A stretch of DNA of 64,000 nucleotides from Polynucleobacter meluiroseus (GTDB lineage: Bacteria; Pseudomonadota; Gammaproteobacteria; Burkholderiales; Burkholderiaceae), in assembly GCA_945901245.1 (NCBI GenBank), contig CAMDKY010000001.1, forward strand, positions 47,108-111,107, in the 5' to 3' direction. Shown here piece by piece: positions 57,190 through 64,000 of this stretch. The notes below the pieces were generated by a model. That model worked only from the letters and a program-made list of their open reading frames with translations, was not told the DNA's origin and ran no database searches. Every line of letters starts with the position of its first letter. Position 1 is the stretch's first letter. Made by a program: the position numbers and the translations under genes.

Positions 57190-58718
57190 TTGCCATGGAG
57201 TGGATGCCGCCCTTGATGTTTGCTGGCCTGATTGTTTTTATGTTGGTTGGCTTTCCAGTGGCATTTTCCTTGATGGCTGCCGGACTTTTCTTTGGCGCCA
57301 TTGCGATCAGCCAAGGCTTTTTTGATCTCGTCTTTTTACAGGCCATACCGCAGCGTATTTTTGGCGGCGTTTTAGCAAATGATTTATTGCTAGCCATTCC
57401 TTTCTTCACCTTTATGGGCGCCATTCTGGAGCGCTGTGGCCTTGCAGAAGAAATGCTCGAATCCATGAGTCAACTCTTTGGACGCATACGCGGCGGGCTG
57501 GGGTATTCGGTCATCATTGTGGGCTTTGTGCTGGGTGCTATTACGGGAACGGTTGCGGCGCAAGTCATTGCGATGGCCATGATTTCCTTGCCGATCATGA
57601 TCCGCTATGGCTACAACATGCGCTACGCTACTGGCGTATTGGCGGCTTCTGGCACGATTACCCAATTGGTGCCGCCCTCCCTCGTATTAATTGTGCTCGC
57701 CGATCAACTTAAAACACAAACTGGCAGCGCGGATGTGGGCAGTATGTACTTGGGCGCTTGGGGGCCATCTTTGATCCAGATTGGTCTTTTTGCTCTCTAT
57801 ACCTTTGTACTCACCCGCCTCAAACCAGACTGGCTACCAGCAGCACCACTCGGTGATGTGCAAACCGATGGCTGGCTGCTGTGGAAAAAATGTTTATTGG
57901 GCATCATTCCATCTGCGGTTTTAATCTTTTTAGTCTTGGGCACTATCTTGCTTGGCATTGCCACACCTACAGAATCAGGTGCCATGGGCGCTATGGGGGC
58001 TCTGTTACTAGCTTGGCTGCGGCGCGCCAAGATTGCTAATCTCAAAAAACAAATTACCGAGTCCTATCAAAACACCATGCGCCTCACCTCCATGGTGATC
58101 TTTATCTTGATCGGCTCCACCTGCTTCTCGGTAGTCTTTCAGGGAGTGGATGGCGGCGTATGGGTAGAGCATCTCTTTGCCGATATTCCCGGCGGCTGGA
58201 TTGGCTTCTTGATTGTGGTGAATATCCTCGTCTTTTTCTTGGCCTTCTTTTTGGATTTCTTTGAGATTGCCTTCATCATCGTCCCTTTACTCGCGCCCGT
58301 TGCTGAAAAAATGCTCGCGCCGGTTTTGCTCGAGGCCATGGGCGGCAATCTGCAGGCTGCTGGCAATGCAGCCCTGGTGTGGTTTGGCGTCATGCTCTGC
58401 GTCAATATGCAAACCTCCTTCATGCACCCGCCCTTTGGCTTTGCCCTGTTTTATCTTCGTGGGGTTGCGCCCAAAGAGGTCAAGAGCAGTGACATCTACT
58501 GGGGCGCTCTGCCCTGGGTTGGCTTGCAACTCATCATGGTTGGTTTGGTCATTGCCTTTCCAGCGCTGGTCACCGCGTTTCTAGATAAGCCTCCACCGGT
58601 TGCGATGAGTCAAGAGTTTGACTTTACAGGCGGGCAAAGTGCCGAGGGAGATCAGGTCTCGCCCAAAGCAGATGAGGATGCGCCAGTCCGCTTTGAGCTT
58701 GAAAAACCCAGCCGATAA
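57186..58718 (+). CDS. TRAP transporter large permease (DctM-like)
   Basis: A 510-residue membrane protein of about 12 spans with PVAFSLMAAGLFFGAIAI, LLAIPFFTFMGAILERCGLAEEML and GTITQLVPPSLVLIVLADQL. It resembles the mannitol/chloroaromatic-type large subunits that occur with TakP-like binding proteins for 2-oxo acids. The C-terminal 30 residues are acidic and soluble. No periplasmic binding protein (DctP) is encoded near. Confidence 0.92.
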   Translation: MIAMEWMPPLMFAGLIVFMLVGFPVAFSLMAAGLFFGAIAISQGFFDLVFLQAIPQRIFGGVLANDLLLAIPFFTFMGAILERCGLAEEMLESMSQLFGRIRGGLGYSVIIVGFVLGAITGTVAAQVIAMAMISLPIMIRYGYNMRYATGVLAASGTITQLVPPSLVLIVLADQLKTQTGSADVGSMYLGAWGPSLIQIGLFALYTFVLTRLKPDWLPAAPLGDVQTDGWLLWKKCLLGIIPSAVLIFLVLGTILLGIATPTESGAMGAMGALLLAWLRRAKIANLKKQITESYQNTMRLTSMVIFILIGSTCFSVVFQGVDGGVWVEHLFADIPGGWIGFLIVVNILVFFLAFFLDFFEIAFIIVPLLAPVAEKMLAPVLLEAMGGNLQAAGNAALVWFGVMLCVNMQTSFMHPPFGFALFYLRGVAPKEVKSSDIYWGALPWVGLQLIMVGLVIAFPALVTAFLDKPPPVAMSQEFDFTGGQSAEGDQVSPKADEDAPVRFELEKPSR

Positions 58719-58720
58719 TC

Positions 58721-60976
58721 TTATTTTTCTGAGCGCACGCAATCGACGTAGTATTCGCTGCGGCCATCCACCTCGGTCTTTACCAGGCCATGGATATCGG
58801 TCTCAAAGCCAGGAAACTGCGCATTAAAGTCGCGAGCAAAGTACAGATAGTCGACGATGCGTTTATTAAAACGCTCGCCTGGAATCAGCAAAGGAATGCC
58901 GGGTGGATACGGCGTCACCAGCATCGCGGTAACGCGCCCTTCGAGTTGATCCAATGGGACGCGATCGACTTTTTTGTGCGCCATCTGCGCCCATGCATCC
59001 GAGGGCATCATTGCCGGCACCATGTCGGAGGTGTACATCTCGGTCGTCATGCGTGCAACATCGCGGCCTTTGTAGAAAGCATGAATTTGCTGGCAAATAT
59101 CATTCAAGCCAACCCGCTCATAGCGTGGGTGCTTGGCCACAAACTCCGGCAACACTTTCCAGAGGGGTGCGTTTTTATCAAAGTGATCTTTAAATTGCTG
59201 CAACTCAGTAACTAAGGTATTCCAGCGACCCTTGGTAATACCAATGGTGAACATAATGAAGAAGGAATACAGTCCGCATTTTTCAACAATAATGCCGTGC
59301 TCAGCCAAATACTTGGTGACGATACTGGCAGGTATTCCAGTTGCGCCAAAGTTGCCTTCAATATCAAGACCCGGAGTCACAATGGTGGCCTTGATCGGGT
59401 CGAGCATATTGAAATCGCTTGCAAGCTTGCCAAAATCATGCCAGCTGGCGTTAGGCTCTAAAACCCAGTCACTGCGCTCACCAATGCCCTCTTCGGCCAA
59501 ATGATCGGGTCCCCAGACCTTAAACCACCAGTCAGAACCAAATTGCTCATCCACCTCGCGCATAGCCCTGCGGAAATCCATCGCCTCGGCAATCGACTCT
59601 TCCACTAAGGTAGTTCCGCCCGGAGCCTCCATCATGGCAGCCGACACATCGCATGACGCAATGATGGCGTACTGCGGGCTGGTGGAGGTGTGCATCAAAT
59701 ACGCTTCATTAAAGCAATCGCGATCGAGCTTATGCTCATCCGCATCTTGCACCAAGACTTGCGATGCTTGCGATAAGCCAGCCAACAGTTTGTGGGTGGA
59801 TTGGGTAGCAAACATCAAGCTTTTCTTCGTGCGCTTGCGGTCGGCACCGATGGCATGCATGTCCTTATAAAACGGATGGAAGGCCGCGTGCGGCAACCAT
59901 GCTTCATCGAAATGCAAGGAATCCACCCTACCGTCCAGCATGTCTTTAATCATTTCGACGTTGTAAATGATGCCGTCGTAGGTACTTTGCGTGAGGGTCA
60001 TCACGCGGGGTATTGCGTTCTTATCTTTGATAAAGGGATTGGCATCGATTTTCTTTTTGATGCTGGCCCACTCAAATTCCTCTTTTGGAATCGGGCCAAT
60101 AATGCCAAGATGGTTACGCGTTGGCATCAGGAAAATTGGAATAGCGCCCATCATCGTGATCGAATGAATTACCGATTTATGGCAATTGCGATCAACGATG
60201 ACAATGTCACCTGGGGCAACCGTCGAGTGCCAAACAATCTTATTGGACGTGGACGTGCCATTGGTCACAAAAAACAAGTGATCGGCATTGAAAATGCGCG
60301 CCGCATTACGCTCGCTGGCTAGTACTGGGCCGGTGTGGTCGAGTAACTGGCCTAATTCTTCAACGGCATTACAGACGTCGGCGCGCAGCATATTCTCACC
60401 AAAGAATTGATGGAACATTCGGCCCACCGGGCTTTTGAGGAAAGCAACGCCGCCCGAGTGACCTGGGCAATGCCAGGAATACGAGCCCTCAGAGGCGTAA
60501 TGCGTCAGGGCACGGAAGAAGGGAGGCGCCAACGAGTCGAGGTAGACCTTTGCCTCACGGATGATGTGGCGCGCTACAAACTCTGGCGTATCTTCATTCA
60601 TATGAATGAAGCCATGTAACTCGCGCAAAATATCATTGGGCATGTGGCGTGAGGTACGCGTCTCGCCATACAAGAAAATCGGAATGTCTTCATTGCGCTT
60701 ACGCACTTCAGCAACAAAGGCGCGCAGGTTATTTAACGCGGGTAAATCGTTGTCTTCGGTATCGCTGATGAATTCTTCATCGTCGATCGATAAAACAAAA
60801 CAGGAGGCGCGCGAGGCTTGCTGTGCGAACGACGTTAAGTCCCCGTAGCTGGTTAGGCCAATCACCTCGATGCCCTCGCCTTCGATGGCTAAAGCCAGAT
60901 CACGGATACCTGAACCTGAAATATTTTCAGAGCGAAAATCCTCATCAATAATGATGATTGGGAAACGAAATTTCAT
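58721..60976 (-). CDS. Orn/Lys/Arg decarboxylase
   Basis: A 751-residue PLP enzyme of the bacterial inducible decarboxylase fold. An N-terminal response-regulator-like wing domain (MKFRFPIIIIDEDFRSEN) is followed by the PLP core (EGSYSWHCPGHSGGVAF, NGTSTSNKIV, Lys in QSTHKLLAGLSQAS) and the C-terminal domain. Whether it acts on lysine, arginine or ornithine is not decided. It makes a diamine or agmatine with CO2 and consumes protons. The ATG at 60976 has AAAGG upstream; the frame is open further. dcd is 29 bases upstream. Confidence 0.92.
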   Translation of the reverse strand: MKFRFPIIIIDEDFRSENISGSGIRDLALAIEGEGIEVIGLTSYGDLTSFAQQASRASCFVLSIDDEEFISDTEDNDLPALNNLRAFVAEVRKRNEDIPIFLYGETRTSRHMPNDILRELHGFIHMNEDTPEFVARHIIREAKVYLDSLAPPFFRALTHYASEGSYSWHCPGHSGGVAFLKSPVGRMFHQFFGENMLRADVCNAVEELGQLLDHTGPVLASERNAARIFNADHLFFVTNGTSTSNKIVWHSTVAPGDIVIVDRNCHKSVIHSITMMGAIPIFLMPTRNHLGIIGPIPKEEFEWASIKKKIDANPFIKDKNAIPRVMTLTQSTYDGIIYNVEMIKDMLDGRVDSLHFDEAWLPHAAFHPFYKDMHAIGADRKRTKKSLMFATQSTHKLLAGLSQASQVLVQDADEHKLDRDCFNEAYLMHTSTSPQYAIIASCDVSAAMMEAPGGTTLVEESIAEAMDFRRAMREVDEQFGSDWWFKVWGPDHLAEEGIGERSDWVLEPNASWHDFGKLASDFNMLDPIKATIVTPGLDIEGNFGATGIPASIVTKYLAEHGIIVEKCGLYSFFIMFTIGITKGRWNTLVTELQQFKDHFDKNAPLWKVLPEFVAKHPRYERVGLNDICQQIHAFYKGRDVARMTTEMYTSDMVPAMMPSDAWAQMAHKKVDRVPLDQLEGRVTAMLVTPYPPGIPLLIPGERFNKRIVDYLYFARDFNAQFPGFETDIHGLVKTEVDGRSEYYVDCVRSEK

Positions 60977-61005
60977 GTGTGCCTTTGGAAAATTGCGAAA
61001 TGCAA

Positions 61006-61572
61006 TTAGGTCTTGGGTAGCGTAACGCCCTGCTGCCCTTGGTACTTGCCGCCGCGGTCCTTGTACGAGGTGCCGCAAACTTCATCGCTTTCAAAAAAGA
61101 GAACTTGAGCACAGCCCTCGCCTGCATAGATTTTGGCTGGCAATGGCGTTGTGTTTGAAAACTCGAGAGTGACATAGCCCTCCCACTCAGGCTCAAATGG
61201 CGTGACATTCACAATAATGCCGCAGCGCGCATAGGTGCTCTTACCAACGCAGATCGTCAAAACACTGCGTGGGATTTTGAAGTATTCGACCGTACGTGCT
61301 AAGGCGAAGGAGTTGGGCGGAATAATGCACACATCCCCCTGAAAATCCACAAAGGATTTTTCATCGAAATGCTTCGGGTCCACAATCGTGCTGTTAATGT
61401 TCGTGAAGATCTTGAATTCGTTCGCACAGCGAATGTCATAACCGTAGCTCGAGGTACCGTAGCTCACGATTTTTTGTCCAGTGGCGTCTTGGCGGATTTG
61501 GCCGGGCTCAAACGGGCTGATCATGCCCTGTTCAGCCATACGGCGGATCCAGTGGTCGGATTTAATAGTCAT
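61006..61572 (-). CDS. dcd: dCTP deaminase
   Basis: A 188-residue enzyme that converts dCTP to dUTP for thymidylate synthesis. Motifs are [62 protein letters not shown] (the catalytic-site strand) and [26 protein letters not shown] at the C-terminus. A TACAAT lies exactly six bases before the ATG with no ribosome binding site. Confidence 0.95.
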   Translation of the reverse strand: MTIKSDHWIRRMAEQGMISPFEPGQIRQDATGQKIVSYGTSSYGYDIRCANEFKIFTNINSTIVDPKHFDEKSFVDFQGDVCIIPPNSFALARTVEYFKIPRSVLTICVGKSTYARCGIIVNVTPFEPEWEGYVTLEFSNTTPLPAKIYAGEGCAQVLFFESDEVCGTSYKDRGGKYQGQQGVTLPKT

Positions 61573-61578
61573 GGCGGA

Positions 61579-61584
61579 ATTGTA
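61579..61584 (-). promoter_or_regulatory. -10 hexamer six bases before the dcd ATG
   Basis: TACAAT (five of six) is followed by TCCGCC and the ATG at 61572. No Shine-Dalgarno is seen. Confidence 0.42.
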
Positions 61585-61613
61585 AAACCAACCTGGCCTG
61601 CAAGACCATCTAT

Positions 61614-62456
61614 TTACTGCTGAGGCGGACTAAAAACAACCCGTTCGGGGGCGTTGTAAATCTCAAAATGGGTTCCCGAGCAACGCGACAGAAGCGTCAG
61701 GCGGGTCTTTCGAGCAAGCTCGAGGCCCATCTGGGTTACACCGGAACGCGTGAGTAAAAAGGGGATGCCCATCTGCGCACCTTTGATGACCATCTCTGAG
61801 GTTAAGCGCCCGGTCGTAAAAAACACCAAATCTCGACCCGCCTTATCGGCCAGCCACATCAGCCCTGAAATCGAGTCGACGGCATTGTGGCGGCCCACGT
61901 CCTCAATAAAGTGGAGTAATTCAACCTGATCCTCGCCCTTGCGCTCAAATACAGCGCAGGCGTGTACCGAGCCTGATTTTTTGTAAATGGTGTCGTGTTG
62001 GCGTATTTGGTCGATGAGGTCAATAATGGCTGCTTGATTGAGGGCGGGGCCTTCCGCCAAGCGAATTTGCTCCATTTCTTCGATGAGGCCACCAAACATC
62101 GTGCCCTGGCCACAACCGGTAGTCACAATGCGCTTGCTGGTCATTTGATCAATATCGACAGTGCTACGCCGAGTTTTGACTGCAGCCGAATCCGTTTCCC
62201 AGTCGACCTGAATGCTTTCGATGTCGTCTGGCGATTCGACTAAGCGCTGATTACGCAGATAACCTAAAACCAGAGCCTCTGGGGCACTGCCCAGGGTCAT
62301 GAGGGTGACGAGCTCACGCTTATCCAAATAGATCGTCAGCGAGCGCTCTCCTGGCACGTGAACCGTTTTGTGGCGGCCAGCCTCATCAATGATCTGGACC
62401 TCATGGATAAGGGGTACAGAAGCATTGGACATCGCAATTCGGGGATTTACTGCCAT
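61614..62456 (-). CDS. fdhD: Formate dehydrogenase accessory sulfurtransferase FdhD
   Basis: A 280-residue protein that passes sulfur from IscS to the molybdenum or tungsten cofactor of formate dehydrogenase. The catalytic Cys lies in [27 protein letters not shown] and [45 protein letters not shown] are conserved. AAGGA lies before the ATG at 62456; a second ATG is at 62432. No formate dehydrogenase genes are in the window. Confidence 0.93.
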   Translation of the reverse strand: MAVNPRIAMSNASVPLIHEVQIIDEAGRHKTVHVPGERSLTIYLDKRELVTLMTLGSAPEALVLGYLRNQRLVESPDDIESIQVDWETDSAAVKTRRSTVDIDQMTSKRIVTTGCGQGTMFGGLIEEMEQIRLAEGPALNQAAIIDLIDQIRQHDTIYKKSGSVHACAVFERKGEDQVELLHFIEDVGRHNAVDSISGLMWLADKAGRDLVFFTTGRLTSEMVIKGAQMGIPFLLTRSGVTQMGLELARKTRLTLLSRCSGTHFEIYNAPERVVFSPPQQ

Positions 62457-62524
62457 TCAGGTGTTCCTTGATTCATTTGGACTATTTTAAATGCGAGCCT
62501 TACTTTAACCGCAGTCTAAAATCC

Positions 62525-62539
62525 ATGCTCTAGCAGCAT
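62525..62539. promoter_or_regulatory. Short dyad between fdhD and metG
   Basis: ATGCT-CTAGC-AGCAT is a perfect 5+5 inverted repeat at the centre of the 140-base divergent region. It could be an operator for either gene; evidence is symmetry and position only. Confidence 0.25.
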
Positions 62540-62596
62540 AATTCAACCTAAAAGACCAATTTTGCCTTTTTATCAAAACCGTACCCCTCCTACAGC

Positions 62597-64000
62597 ATGA
62601 GTCGTTCACCACGCCGCCTTTTAATTACCTCTGCCCTGCCCTATGCCAATGGGCAGATTCACATTGGCCATTTAGTGGAATACATTCAAACCGATATTTG
62701 GGTTCGCTTCCAGCGGATGCAGGGGCATGAGGTGCATTACATGGGGGCAGACGATACCCATGGCACGCCCATCATGCTGCGTGCCGAAAAAGAGGGTCTA
62801 AGCCCCAAAGAACTCATTGCCCGGGTTTGGCAAGAGCATAAGCGCGACTTTGATGCATTTTTAATCTCCTTTGATCACTACTACACCACCGATAGCCCTG
62901 AAAATGAAAAGCTAGCGGGGGATATTTACTGCAAGCTGCGCGACGCCGGTCTGATTGAAAAGCGCGCCATCGAGCAGGCTTATGATCCCGTAAAAGAAAT
63001 GTTCCTGCCGGATCGCTTTATTAAAGGCAAGTGCCCTAAATGCAAAGCGCCCGATCAGTATGGTGACTCCTGCGAAAAGTGCGGAGCCACTTATGTACCA
63101 ACCGATCTAATCGATCCCTACTCGGTTGTCAGCGGCGCGACGCCGATTCGCAAGGTATCCGATCATTATTTCTTTAAATTGTCGGATCCGCGCTGTGAGA
63201 CCTTCTTGCGCGACTGGACTCAGGTTCGCACACCGCTGCAACCCGAAGCGCGCAACAAAATGAAAGAGTGGGTTGGGCAAGCTGGCGAAAGTAAATTGGG
63301 TGATTGGGATATCTCGCGCGATGCCCCCTACTTTGGCTTTGAGATCCCTGATGCACCCGGCAAGTATTTTTATGTTTGGCTCGATGCGCCGATTGGCTAT
63401 TACGCCAGCTTCTTAAAGTACTGCACCGATCAAGGTCTGAATTTTGATGAGTGGGTAAAGCCAGAGAGCACCACCGAGCAGTATCACTTCATCGGCAAAG
63501 ACATTTTGTATTTCCACACTTTGTTTTGGCCTGCTACCTTGCATTTTGCTGGCTACCGCACCCCTACTAATGTATTCGCGCACGGCTTTCTGACGGTCGA
63601 TGGCGAAAAGATGAGTAAATCACGCGGCACCCTGATCTCCGCTAATAGCGTGATGGAGTCAGGCTTTAATCCTGAGTGGTTCCGCTACTATTTTGCGACC
63701 AAGCTCAACGACAGCATGGAGGACCTTGACCTCAATCTGAGCGACTTCGTTGCGCGAGTCAACAGCGACTTGATTGGCAAGTACATCAATATTGCAAGCC
63801 GTAGTGCTGGCTTTTTAGTCAAGCGCTTTGGCGGGGTAGTGGCGGATGATGCTATGCAAAATCCCTTGCTGATTTCGATTCGAGCAGCCAATACCAAAAT
63901 AGCTGAACTGTATGAAGGACGCGAGTTTGCAAAAGCCGTTCGCACCATCATGGAGTTGGCAGATCAAGTCAACGCCTTTGTTGATGAACATAAACCATGG
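62597..64000 (+). CDS. metG: Methionyl-tRNA synthetase, 3' end outside the window
   Basis: The first 468 codons are in frame from the ATG at 62597 to the window edge without a stop. The HIGH-type motif is [12 protein letters not shown] at residues about 15-26, zinc ligands are [17 protein letters not shown], and the KMSKS loop is [10 protein letters not shown]. It charges methionine to both elongator and initiator tRNA. The gene faces away from fdhD. Confidence 0.97.
   Translation, partial: MSRSPRRLLITSALPYANGQIHIGHLVEYIQTDIWVRFQRMQGHEVHYMGADDTHGTPIMLRAEKEGLSPKELIARVWQEHKRDFDAFLISFDHYYTTDSPENEKLAGDIYCKLRDAGLIEKRAIEQAYDPVKEMFLPDRFIKGKCPKCKAPDQYGDSCEKCGATYVPTDLIDPYSVVSGATPIRKVSDHYFFKLSDPRCETFLRDWTQVRTPLQPEARNKMKEWVGQAGESKLGDWDISRDAPYFGFEIPDAPGKYFYVWLDAPIGYYASFLKYCTDQGLNFDEWVKPESTTEQYHFIGKDILYFHTLFWPATLHFAGYRTPTNVFAHGFLTVDGEKMSKSRGTLISANSVMESGFNPEWFRYYFATKLNDSMEDLDLNLSDFVARVNSDLIGKYINIASRSAGFLVKRFGGVVADDAMQNPLLISIRAANTKIAELYEGREFAKAVRTIMELADQVNAFVDEHKPW

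Noticed and set aside
59792-60322. 176-residue plus-strand open frame inside the decarboxylase gene
   Set aside because: Antisense to the conserved PLP core; no family resemblance or ribosome binding site.

Overview
The window reads as ordinary chromosome of a free-living betaproteobacterium of the Burkholderiaceae, most likely Polynucleobacter or a close relative. This is inference from gene content and order: moderate GC, tightly packed genes, a divergent trxB/ftsK pair followed by lolA and serS, hemC-hemD back to back with argH, a YaeQ/PIN/SlyX cluster, tripartite tricarboxylate transporter genes, and a cyanophycin locus with the paired cphA'/cphA genes seen in betaproteobacteria. I see no prophage, insertion sequence, CRISPR array, rRNA operon or integron. 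No stretch longer than about 300 bases lacks a gene; the largest gaps (about 200-260 bases) lie between divergent genes and are described where they hold something.

Layout. 1-6957: an FAD oxidoreductase fragment, an aldo/keto reductase, a GNAT enzyme, the YaeQ/PIN/DUF1653-like/SlyX cluster, a class V aminotransferase, and umuDC under a perfect LexA box. 7121-11297: a small membrane protein, an AsmA-family protein, a lipocalin, a histidine phosphatase and a SYLF protein. 11339-16786: tRNA-Ser(CGA), serS, lolA, ftsK and divergent trxB. 16898-25522: a proton-pumping pyrophosphatase back to back with soluble pyrophosphatase, then nadE, PII, a RodZ-like protein, an orphan FixJ-type regulator and ilvD. 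25687-27314: a putative copper-handling group (PCu(A)C chaperone, DUF2244, a tiny Cys-containing ORF, DUF2946). 27429-29764: tctBA with a perfect FNR-type palindrome upstream, and tRNA-Thr(CGT). 29822-37461: the cyanophycin locus, with an ABC exporter plus DUF1854 protein divergent from cphA'-cphA. 37468-46480: fbp, pepN, a GDT1-family exporter, an Fe-S/DUF3501 pair, and alanine permease plus dehydrogenase. 46738-58718: tcdA, pdxH, msrA, an aldehyde dehydrogenase, a LysE exporter, an RNA helicase with ubiC, hemCD, argH and a TRAP transporter. 58721-64000: a basic amino-acid decarboxylase, dcd, fdhD and the first 468 codons of metG.

How parts connect. Nitrogen and arginine chemistry recurs: argH makes arginine, cyanophycin synthetase can store it as polymer, the Orn/Lys/Arg decarboxylase can consume it, and PII senses nitrogen status. 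Regulation is sparse but several signals are readable: a LexA box, an FNR-type box, three perfect hairpins in a row after DUF2946, and a hairpin in the helicase leader that would bring a distant Shine-Dalgarno into range. The most unusual pattern is six genes (trxB, argH, pdxH, dcd, pepN and a lysE-type gene) that have a near-consensus -10 hexamer exactly six bases before the ATG and no ribosome binding site. This suggests a class of leaderless mRNAs in this lineage.
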